Assembly (NCBI RefSeq): GCF_037080055.1
Contig: NZ_JBAOJI010000001.1
Coordinates: 496,001-560,000, forward strand
DNA: 64,000 nucleotides
Reading direction: 5' to 3'
Source: Halovenus sp037080055
GTDB lineage: Archaea > Halobacteriota > Halobacteria > Halobacteriales > Haloarculaceae
Shown piece after piece: positions 43,204 through 50,347 of the stretch (positions are counted from its first letter, which is position 1; every line of letters starts with the position of its first letter). The notes below the pieces were generated by a model that saw only the letters and a list, made by a program, of their open reading frames with translations, had not been told where the DNA came from and made no database searches. The position numbers and the translations under genes were made by a program.

Positions 43204-43677
43204 TCAGAGTAGCGGTTCGCTTTCGCCGTAGGTCGCGACGACGACCGCAGTCGTGTACTGGTCTGGAGCCGAATCGGCAGTGACGATTTTCGTCTCGACA
43301 TCGCCGTAATCCAGGTCGCGGATGTAACAGCCGCGCTCGATCCCCGCCCGGAGCAGTTCGCCGACCGTCTCGGGATCCGTATCGGCGACTTCGTAGAAGA
43401 TGCCCGAATCGTCCTCACCGCCGCCGCGGACCCACGCGAGGCCGGCCGAGGCGCGGGCGCCCGGTGGACTCGTCTGTCGGGCCAGCACCACGTCGAGAGC
43501 GTTGCCGGTCGGACCGAGATCCGGCGCGGTATCGACGAGGTCCAGCGGTGCGCCGGCCGGGATCACAGAGGAGAGCGTTCGGAGATTGTACTGGTGGAGA
43601 CCGGCGTCGGCCAGCGCCGTGTCGAAAGAGGCCTTGGCGGTCGCAGCGTGGCCGGTTCCCCAGACGAGCCTGATCAT
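43204..43677 (-). CDS. pdaD: Pyruvoyl-dependent arginine decarboxylase
   Basis: The 157-residue protein has the self-cleaving Ser-Ser in TLSSVIPAGAPL (near residue 34) that gives the pyruvoyl group, and DLDYGDVETKIV near the end. Family enzymes make agmatine from arginine, needed for agmatidine at tRNA-Ile position 34 and for polyamines. The start is MIRLVWGTG. The region upstream is divergent to a MATE gene. Confidence 0.85.
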   Translation of the reverse strand: MIRLVWGTGHAATAKASFDTALADAGLHQYNLRTLSSVIPAGAPLDLVDTAPDLGPTGNALDVVLARQTSPPGARASAGLAWVRGGGEDDSGIFYEVADTDPETVGELLRAGIERGCYIRDLDYGDVETKIVTADSAPDQYTTAVVVATYGESEPLL

Positions 43678-43768
43678 ACACGAACTGCACGCCCCAAGCG
43701 GTTTCAGCGTAGCGATCCGCGAAAGCCAATCAGAACGTTCAGGGCCCCGCCAGCCGACAGGGCTGGTA

Positions 43769-45325
43769 GTGAGTGAGGAGTCCGCCGACCCTGACGAGGA
43801 GTCTCCGCCCGACGAGCGCCCGAGTGACGACGAGTCCGCGGAGCGCCGGGAGTCGATCACCGAGGGCAGTCTCCTTCGACCGCTCTTTCAGCTCGCCTGG
43901 CCCATCGTCGTCATCCAGCTACTGCAAGTCACCTACAACGTCGTCGACACGCTGTACCTGGGTCGGCTATCGGCCGACGCTGTCGCCGCGATCAGCCTCG
44001 CCTTCCCTCTGATCTTCCTGCTGATCTCCGTCGCCGCCGGCTTTACCACGGCGGGCGCGATTCTCGTCGCGCAGTACACCGGCGCAGAGGGCGACCGGTC
44101 GGCAGGACTGGTCGCTGGCCAGACGGTCACCTTCGTCGGCCTCCTCTCGGTCGTCATCGCTGCCGTCGGACTGATCTTCACCAGACCGGGACTGGAACTA
44201 CTCCCGACAGCGCAGGAGACCGGCGAGCGAATCATCCCGCTCGCGGCAGATTACATGGAGATTTTCTTCGTCGGAATCCCCTTCCTGTTCGGCTTTTTCG
44301 TCTTCACGGCCATCCTGCGCGGCTACGGCGACACCCGGACGCCGATGTACGTGATGGTCCTCTCAGTCGTCGCGAACATCCTCCTCAATCCCTTCCTGAT
44401 CTTCGGCTTTCAGGGCAACCCGCTGTTGCACCTCGTCATGCTCGGCGGCGTCGAATCCACTCTCTTCGCGGCGACCGGGTTCACCGGCCTCGGAATCGAG
44501 GGCGCGGCACTGGCGACGATCATCGCGCGTGGCTCTGCGAGCGTGATCGGACTCTACCTGCTCTTCGGGACGGCTGTCGGCCCGACAGTCCAACTCGCCC
44601 ATCTCCGGCCGAATCTCGAATTCATCGAGGATATCGTCAGGCTCGGCGTGCCGAGCATGATCGAGAACTCGATGAACGCGCTGGCACAGATCACGCTGGT
44701 CGCCATCGTCGTCACGTTCTCGCCGGCGGTCGTCGCTGCCTACGGCCTTGGCAACCGGATCGTCTCGCTGGTCTTCCTGCCAGCGATGGGACTCGGCCGA
44801 GCAATCGACACGATGGTCGGGCAGAATCTCGGTGCCAGCCGTCCCGACCGGGCGACACAGTCGATCTATCTCGCCGTCACGACGGCCGCTGGCGTCATGC
44901 TGCTTGTCGCCGTCGTCGCGGTTGTCGCCACCGAACCGATCGTAAGTGTCTTTCTCGGCGACGTGCCCGATGCACCCGAGACAGTCGCCAGCGGCGTCGG
45001 GTACGTCCGCACGCGCTCGGTCGAATTTGCCTTCATCGGCATTACGCAGGTCATTCTCGGCGCGTTCCGGGGTGCCGGCAACACGAAGACGGCGATGATC
45101 ATTTCGATCATCACGCTGTGGGTCGGCCGGGTCGGCTCGGTCTGTCTGCTCGTCTTCGGCCTCGGCTGGGACGAGAGCGGCATCTGGGTCGGGATGGCCG
45201 TCGGGAACATCCTCGGGGCGGCCGTCGCGGTGCCGTGGTTGCTTCGCGGCGGGTGGAAGGAAGCGTACATCGACGAGACGGCCGACAGCACCACTGCGGA
45301 CGACAGTGCCGTTGCCGACGGTTAA
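43769..45325 (+). CDS. MATE-family multidrug/cation efflux transporter
   Basis: The 518-residue protein starts at GTG with an acidic N-terminal tail. Twelve transmembrane helices begin at LLRPLFQLAWPIVVIQLLQV and form two similar halves. The pattern NVVDTLYLGRLSADAVAAI is typical of MATE helix 2, and RLGVPSMIENSMNALAQI begins the second half. It probably exports organic cations using a Na+ gradient. It overlaps the convergent Pr6Pr-like gene by 4 bp. Confidence 0.9.
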   Translation: MSEESADPDEESPPDERPSDDESAERRESITEGSLLRPLFQLAWPIVVIQLLQVTYNVVDTLYLGRLSADAVAAISLAFPLIFLLISVAAGFTTAGAILVAQYTGAEGDRSAGLVAGQTVTFVGLLSVVIAAVGLIFTRPGLELLPTAQETGERIIPLAADYMEIFFVGIPFLFGFFVFTAILRGYGDTRTPMYVMVLSVVANILLNPFLIFGFQGNPLLHLVMLGGVESTLFAATGFTGLGIEGAALATIIARGSASVIGLYLLFGTAVGPTVQLAHLRPNLEFIEDIVRLGVPSMIENSMNALAQITLVAIVVTFSPAVVAAYGLGNRIVSLVFLPAMGLGRAIDTMVGQNLGASRPDRATQSIYLAVTTAAGVMLLVAVVAVVATEPIVSVFLGDVPDAPETVASGVGYVRTRSVEFAFIGITQVILGAFRGAGNTKTAMIISIITLWVGRVGSVCLLVFGLGWDESGIWVGMAVGNILGAAVAVPWLLRGGWKEAYIDETADSTTADDSAVADG

Positions 45326-45978
45326 CGTTCAGCAAATCGACCGAGTCCGACGAACAGGAACGCCAGAAGTAGAAAGAACGCCCCGATGCCGGCAACAAAG
45401 ACGAGGACCGTCGGATAACCGTACGTGGCGACATCCAGAAATGGGTACGGATACGTGTTCGCGAGTTCGCCGCGAACGAGGACGAAGGCGGCGTACCCGG
45501 CCGGGTAGGACAGCCACTTCACTGGCCCCCGCCACGAGAGGTGACGTTTCGGCGTGACGAGCCACCAGTAGCCTACGAAGGCAATTGGAATCAGGTAGTG
45601 AAGGAGGAGATTGAGCAGGAGATCGATGCCGAGCGACCCCCACCCGCTGCGGAGCAACAGTTCGTAGACGAGGGCAACGAGCGCGATGCTGGCGGCAACC
45701 CCCGTGACGACGCCTGCTCGGCGGAAGAATCGGCCCGGTTTCGATTGGGGGGCCAGAAGCGGAAGCGTCACCGCGAGGGCGACGGCGGTGTTCGTCCAAA
45801 ACGTAAAGAAACCGCTGAACACCAGCAGTTCCCACAGGAGATCCTGCACACCGCCGGTCGAGGCCAGCGAGCGAAGCAGGGACGCGCCGAGCGCGAACCA
45901 GCCAAGCAGTGCGATGGTCGCGGCGAGGAGTTTCGTTCGGTCGGTCTGCTCGATTCGTGGTGAGAGTAGTTCGGCCAT
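45322..45978 (-). CDS. Pr6Pr-like integral membrane protein
   Basis: The 218-residue protein has six hydrophobic segments with FTFWTNTAVALAVTLPLL and a WRGPVKWLSYPAGYAAFVLVRG centre, then YPYPFLDVATYGYPTV, typical of Pr6Pr-type proteins. The function is unknown. It is 2 bp upstream of the UDG-family gene's stop on the same strand, suggesting one transcript. Confidence 0.8.
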   Translation of the reverse strand: MAELLSPRIEQTDRTKLLAATIALLGWFALGASLLRSLASTGGVQDLLWELLVFSGFFTFWTNTAVALAVTLPLLAPQSKPGRFFRRAGVVTGVAASIALVALVYELLLRSGWGSLGIDLLLNLLLHYLIPIAFVGYWWLVTPKRHLSWRGPVKWLSYPAGYAAFVLVRGELANTYPYPFLDVATYGYPTVLVFVAGIGAFFLLLAFLFVGLGRFAER

Positions 45979-45980
45979 GC

Positions 45981-46622
45981 TTAGCGAACAAAGTAGGGAC
46001 TGCTGTCGGACTGGAAGCGACCGAGATCTGATATTTGCCGGTAATCCGACGCGAGCAGCGTCTGGAGTCGATCGATCAGTGCCTGTTCGTCATCGTCGGT
46101 CCACGTCTCGGGATCGTCAATCGGGACGATTAGCCACCCCGACCCGCGTAACTCCGTCGCGTGCAGGTCGTCCATCTCGGCCGCTCGGTCGGCGTCGATA
46201 GCGGTGTACGCTGCCAACACGTGTTCGGTCGCACGCCGGCCCACCGGGAGCAGCACGTGAGCCGTAATCGCCCGGAGTTCGGCGTCGAAATACGGTTCGA
46301 GATCGCGGTACGAGGACGCCGCGGGCGGGTGGCTGTCCGGTTCGCACATGTGGAGATACGAAAAGTACGTCTGTGCGGAGTCGACTGTGCCACCCTCGTT
46401 ATCGACAGCCGTCAGGAGACCGCCGTCGAGAAGCGCATCGAAAAACCGCTCGGACCACGGCATATCGGTGAAAGGGATGTCTGTCGCGAGGCCGCCGTGG
46501 ACGCCGGGATGATCGCCGATAACGTGAAAGTCGGCATCGGTGACGCCGTATCCGGGCACGAACCGCTCACAGGGTGGGTCCATATCGAAGGGATTCCGGG
46601 TCCGATCTGCGATGAATTCCAC
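45981..46622 (-). CDS. Uracil-DNA-glycosylase-fold protein
   Basis: The 213-residue protein starts at GTG (VEFIADRTRNPF) and carries the UDG motif-1-like VIGDHPGVHGG. A second conserved PVGRRATEHVLA follows. It lacks an obvious Fe-S cysteine set, so it may be a non-canonical UDG-superfamily member. It probably excises uracil from DNA, but the activity is inferred. The upstream extension was rejected because it runs over the SDR gene. Confidence 0.75.
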   Translation of the reverse strand: MEFIADRTRNPFDMDPPCERFVPGYGVTDADFHVIGDHPGVHGGLATDIPFTDMPWSERFFDALLDGGLLTAVDNEGGTVDSAQTYFSYLHMCEPDSHPPAASSYRDLEPYFDAELRAITAHVLLPVGRRATEHVLAAYTAIDADRAAEMDDLHATELRGSGWLIVPIDDPETWTDDDEQALIDRLQTLLASDYRQISDLGRFQSDSSPYFVR

Positions 46623-46668
46623 ACATGCGGTACGACGGCAGCCATCAAGGGCATTTCGGAGCGAGATG

Positions 46669-47484
46669 TCAGCCCGGAACCGGCGAGAGCAATTGCCCGC
46701 CGTCGACGACGAAATACGAACCCGTGACGTAGGCGGCCGCCGGGCTACCGAGAAAGACTGCCATCGGCACACAGTCTGCTGGCGTTCCGAGCCGATCCGC
46801 CGCGATATCTTCTTTGACCAGTTGGTCGGCAGTGGCCTCGTCCATCACCTCCATCACACCCTTCGTCCTGATGACGCCGGGCGCAATCGTGTTGGCGCGG
46901 ATACCGAAGTGAGCCCACTCCGCCGCGACCGACTGCATCAGATTGTGGACGCCGGCTTTTCCTGCACCAGAGTGTGCGTAGTAGGGTGCACCGCGGACGG
47001 AGTTCGTCGCGCCCATCGAGAGAATGACGCCGCCCTCGCCGCGGTCGATCATCCGCTCGCCGACCTCGAAGGTGCAGTAGGCTGTGCCGTCGAGGATCGT
47101 GCCGACGACAGACCGCCAGCCGTTAGCCGAAAGATGCTCGGAGGGCGTGAGGAAGTTCGCCCCGGCGTTGTTGATGAGAACAGTTAGAGAGCCGAGTTCC
47201 GCCTCGACGATGTCGACCATCTCTTCGACGCGGTCCGGTTCGCGGATGTCGACCGTGGTTGCGCAGGCGTCGACGCCGCGCTCCTCGATTTGCTCGGCGG
47301 TGGGTTCGAGATTGTCCATCGAGCGACTGGCGATCGCCACGTCAGCGCCGTGGTCGGCGAAAGCCAGCGCGATCTGTTCGCCGATGCCGGTGCCGCCGCC
47401 GGTGATCAGCGCCGTCTCTCCAGCGAGTAAATCCTCGGCGAAAATATCGGTGCTTGGTGGCGTCTCGGGGAAGTTCTCGGTCAT
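46669..47484 (-). CDS. SDR-family oxidoreductase (dienoyl-CoA reductase-like)
   Basis: The 271-residue protein has the SDR cofactor motif TALITGGGTGIGEQIA, the NNAG motif in VLINNAGANF, and GAPYYAHSGAGKAGVHNLM where the catalytic Tyr/Lys would sit. The spacing and the unusual SHSGAGK-type active site recall peroxisomal 2,4-dienoyl-CoA reductase. It is the last gene of an ECH-BKACE-SDR operon (1-bp spacing). Confidence 0.85.
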   Translation of the reverse strand: MTENFPETPPSTDIFAEDLLAGETALITGGGTGIGEQIALAFADHGADVAIASRSMDNLEPTAEQIEERGVDACATTVDIREPDRVEEMVDIVEAELGSLTVLINNAGANFLTPSEHLSANGWRSVVGTILDGTAYCTFEVGERMIDRGEGGVILSMGATNSVRGAPYYAHSGAGKAGVHNLMQSVAAEWAHFGIRANTIAPGVIRTKGVMEVMDEATADQLVKEDIAADRLGTPADCVPMAVFLGSPAAAYVTGSYFVVDGGQLLSPVPG

Positions 47485-48372
47485 CTACTCGACCCCCATG
47501 ATCTCGCGGGCTTCGTCTGGCGTCGCGGGTTCGCGGTCGACCTGTCGGGCCATCTCTGCCGCCGCCCCAACGAGGTCGGCGTTGCTCTCGGCCATCTCGC
47601 CACTCGGGAGGTAGAAGTTGTCCTCCAGTCCCACACGGACGTTGCCGCCCATCGCCAGCGCCGCATTCACGAGCGGCCACTGATCGCGGCTGATTCCGAT
47701 CACCTGCCACGTCGAGTCGTCGGGCAGTTGGCGGACCTGATGAGCCAGATTCTCGACGGTTGCCGGAATCCCGCCGAGCACGCCCATGATGAGGCTGACG
47801 TGGAACGGTCGGTCGAGGACGCCATCCTGCAGCAGCGGGCGAGTGTTTCCGATATGGCCGGTGTCGAAACACTCCAACTCGGGCGTAACGCCGGCCTCGT
47901 TCATCCCCTCCAAGAGGGTCGTGATCTCCGAGAACGGGTTGTCGAAGACCATATCGAAAACGAAGTCCTCCCGTTTCTCGGAGTATTTCGCGTAGTTCAT
48001 CGAGCCCATATTGAGCGCGGCCATCTCTGGCTGGACTTCCTCGACGTACGCCAGTCGGTCCTCGACGGGCGTTCCGACCGCGCCGGTCGAGAAGTTGATG
48101 ACGATATCGGTCCGCTCGCGGACTTCGTCGTAGATTTCCTGGTAGGTCTCCGTCTCGAAGGTGGGCGACCCTTCGGGCGTGCGGGCGTGGATGTGCGCGA
48201 CGGCAGCGCCGGCCTCTCGCGCCGCGGCGGCCTCCTCGGCGATTTCCTCGGGCGTGTACGGAATCGCCTCGCACTGGTCGCGGGTCGTCAGCGCGCCAGT
48301 CAGCGCCGCCGAAATGACGACCGTCTCCGGATCGTTACCTTTCGTGGATTCCTGTCGCTCGTAGATGGACAT
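47485..48372 (-). CDS. BKACE-family beta-keto acid cleavage enzyme
   Basis: The 295-residue TIM-barrel protein has the BKACE zinc motif VAHIHARTPEG near residue 60, NFSTGA after it, the CFDTGHI segment and GLEDNFYLPSGEMA at the C terminus. BKACE enzymes condense or cleave beta-keto acids with acetyl-CoA; substrates vary widely. It sits between an enoyl-CoA hydratase and an SDR gene, with 1-bp spacing to each. Confidence 0.88.
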   Translation of the reverse strand: MSIYERQESTKGNDPETVVISAALTGALTTRDQCEAIPYTPEEIAEEAAAAREAGAAVAHIHARTPEGSPTFETETYQEIYDEVRERTDIVINFSTGAVGTPVEDRLAYVEEVQPEMAALNMGSMNYAKYSEKREDFVFDMVFDNPFSEITTLLEGMNEAGVTPELECFDTGHIGNTRPLLQDGVLDRPFHVSLIMGVLGGIPATVENLAHQVRQLPDDSTWQVIGISRDQWPLVNAALAMGGNVRVGLEDNFYLPSGEMAESNADLVGAAAEMARQVDREPATPDEAREIMGVE

Positions 48373-48373
48373 C

Positions 48374-49168
48374 CTAGCGACCCCTCCAGTCAGGTTCGCT
48401 GTCGGTCAGGAAGGCGTTGATCCCCTCCTCGGTTTCGTCGCTCATCGCGATCAGCGTGATTATTTCCTTCAGGTAGGCGAGCGCCTCCCCGAAGCCCATG
48501 TCACGCTGCTCGTAGTACGCCTCCTTGCCCATCGCGATCAGGACGGGCGAGTTCGCCGCGAGCGTATCCACGAGGTCGTCCAGTTCCTCCTCAAAGTCCG
48601 CAGCCGGAACCACGTCGGTCACGAGACCGATTTCCTTCGCTCGCTCGGCGTCGACTCGCTTGCCGGTAAAGAGCAGATCGAGTACCGCCTTCTCGCTGCC
48701 CGCGCGGGCGATTGGAGCCATCGCCTGTGCCGGGAAGAGGCCAACCTCGACCTCAGGTGTGCCGAACTCGGCGTCAGCGCTGGCGATGACGAACTCGCAG
48801 GCGCTGGCCAGTCCGAGGCCGCCAGCGAGACAGTAGCCCTCGACGGCGGCGACGGTGAGCGCGTCCGTCGCGTGCATCTTCTCGATCAGTCCCGCGAGCG
48901 CGCCGAAGTTGTCGCGGTAGGCCTGGGTTCCCTGGCCGATGGGGAACTCGGTCATGTCCCCGCCGGAGCAGAAGGTGCCCTCCGCGCCGCGAATCACGAC
49001 GACGCGCTGTTCGCCCTCGTCGGCGGCGTCGAGTACGTCGTGCAACCCAAGTATGACGTTCTCACCCAGCGCGTTGCGCTGGTCCGGGCGGTCGATGGTC
49101 GCCCTGACGACGAGTCCGTCGTCGCTGACCGTCACCGCGAGGTCGTCGTTCGAGAGTTGCTCAGTCAT
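48374..49168 (-). CDS. Enoyl-CoA hydratase/isomerase family protein
   Basis: The 264-residue crotonase-fold protein has the family oxyanion region TFCSGGDMTEF and GYCLAGGLGLASACEFVIA. It is the first gene of the ECH-BKACE-SDR unit, which suggests that the pathway degrades a keto acid or aromatic side chain through CoA esters. It is distinct from the other crotonase gene at 34.1 kb. Confidence 0.9.
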   Translation of the reverse strand: MTEQLSNDDLAVTVSDDGLVVRATIDRPDQRNALGENVILGLHDVLDAADEGEQRVVVIRGAEGTFCSGGDMTEFPIGQGTQAYRDNFGALAGLIEKMHATDALTVAAVEGYCLAGGLGLASACEFVIASADAEFGTPEVEVGLFPAQAMAPIARAGSEKAVLDLLFTGKRVDAERAKEIGLVTDVVPAADFEEELDDLVDTLAANSPVLIAMGKEAYYEQRDMGFGEALAYLKEIITLIAMSDETEEGINAFLTDSEPDWRGR

Positions 49169-49285
49169 CGTCGATCCCCCGGAGTTTCGTCGACGGCGGT
49201 ACCCCCACTGTTGTGCGTCCGCATAGCATACGAATGCTATTCTGGGGCAGTGAATGTAAAATATCGGTCCGTCTGTCGCGCAAAG

Positions 49286-49855
49286 TCACTCCAGTCGGTC
49301 CCGCAACTTCGCAACGTAAGGACTGTTCTCCCAACTTCGGTTCGAGCCAATCGTCTCCAATAGCGTTCGTGCCGCCTCCTTGGTCGTGTGCTCGTTCCGC
49401 GCAAAATCGCAGATGAATCGTGGGGTAGGGACGATCCGCGGCCCCTCTAGCACTGCGTGTACGAGTGGAAAGTTCGTGCCACCGAACTCGTCGGTCAGAA
49501 ACCCGTCAGCATCGATCGCGTTCGCAAGTACGATCCCGTCGGTCTCGCCGTCGTCGAGTCCAAACGTCGGGCGGGTTTCTGGCGTGTCGGTTCGCTCGTA
49601 GGGATCCGTGATCTCGTAGTGATCGCTCGCCGCGAGGACGTTGTTCGCGGCAGCACCGTGGATGCCTCGATACTGGCTGAGTTCTCGGAGTTCGTCGAGC
49701 ACTTCGGGTGGAACAGACACTGTACAAGAGGTGAGGAGATACTGGAGCGGGTCGGGACACCTGTCGGTACCGTACTCGGGGTCAGCACGCGGAACCGCCA
49801 AACTGACGAGCGCGCTCGTGTCGGCAACGGCCGAGCGCAGACGATAGCCGCTCAT
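49286..49855 (-). CDS. PIN-domain toxin-like protein
   Basis: The 189-residue protein starts with VADTSALVSLA (first conserved Asp), a Glu within LDELRELSQ, and LDDGETDGIVLANA with FLTDEF supplying the later acidic residues. These fit the four-acid PIN nuclease core. Its ATG overlaps the upstream antitoxin-like gene's TGA by 4 bp. Length is longer than typical VapC (about 130-140 aa), so the family is a relative. Confidence 0.82.
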   Translation of the reverse strand: MSGYRLRSAVADTSALVSLAVPRADPEYGTDRCPDPLQYLLTSCTVSVPPEVLDELRELSQYRGIHGAAANNVLAASDHYEITDPYERTDTPETRPTFGLDDGETDGIVLANAIDADGFLTDEFGGTNFPLVHAVLEGPRIVPTPRFICDFARNEHTTKEAARTLLETIGSNRSWENSPYVAKLRDRLE

Positions 49856-50220
49856 TGCTCGTCGGCGCTATCGGAATCTGCCGTCGTTGCGTCGCCGCCA
49901 TAGAGATCGGTCTTCTCGGGAGCCGCCAGATCGAGGGGGTCGTCGTCGAGATCAGATTTGAGTAACCGGAGCCGCTGGGCGGTTTCGACACCGACGAGTT
50001 GCTTGACCATCTCGAAGTCAAGTTGGTCGTCGTAATACTTCGTCGCAACTAACTCCTGAAACGTTTCGCTGTCAGCCGTCTCCTCCAGATACTGTCGGAT
50101 TGCTTCGACGAGGAGGTCCGTCCGGTCTTTGTCGAACAGATCAGCTATCGCGTCGAGGCGCTCGACGAGATACTCCGGGGACTGGAAGTGGACGCGGCGG
50201 GGATCGTCACTCGCACTCAT
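49852..50220 (-). CDS. RHH-type antitoxin-like protein
   Basis: The 122-residue protein begins with a ribbon VHFQSPEYLVERLDAI and helix pair DRTDLLVEAIRQYLEE as in RHH antitoxins. The C-terminal half is acidic and likely binds the toxin. It is the first gene of the pair, with two palindromic operators before it. Confidence 0.82.
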   Translation of the reverse strand: MSASDDPRRVHFQSPEYLVERLDAIADLFDKDRTDLLVEAIRQYLEETADSETFQELVATKYYDDQLDFEMVKQLVGVETAQRLRLLKSDLDDDPLDLAAPEKTDLYGGDATTADSDSADEQ

Positions 50221-50223
50221 TTC

Positions 50224-50242
50224 GTGTGCATATTCTGCACAC
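50224..50242. promoter_or_regulatory. Operator-like palindrome O1 of the PIN/RHH pair
   Basis: GTGTGCA-tattc-TGCACAC is a perfect 7-5-7 palindrome located 4-22 bp before the antitoxin ATG, where a bound RHH dimer pair would block transcription. A second copy with the same 5-bp spacing is at 50266-50282. Confidence 0.75.
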
Positions 50243-50245
50243 AGG

Positions 50246-50256
50246 ACAATAATCGT
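50246..50256 (-). promoter_or_regulatory. TATA-like box of the antitoxin gene
   Basis: CGATTATTGTC on the minus strand is centred about 31 bp before the ATG, and lies between the two palindromes. Binding at either palindrome would interfere with TBP/TFB access or initiation. Confidence 0.55.
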
Positions 50257-50265
50257 TGCGACAGA

Positions 50266-50282
50266 TGCGCAAATCTTGCACA
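50266..50282. promoter_or_regulatory. Operator-like palindrome O2 of the PIN/RHH pair
   Basis: TGCGCA-aatct-TGCACA has the same spacing as O1 and one mismatch in the left arm. The centres are 41 bp apart, close to four helical turns, so both sites lie on one face of the DNA. Confidence 0.65.
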
Positions 50283-50347
50283 CAGCTATTCCACTTTCAC
50301 CGAGGTACGCGAACGCTTAACCCCGCCGCTCTGCAAATCGAGTACGA

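Noticed and set aside
46623..46772. Longer N terminus of the UDG-family gene
   Set aside because: It would overlap the SDR gene by more than 100 bp and adds Arg/Ser-rich sequence. The GTG start at VEFIADR fits the family.
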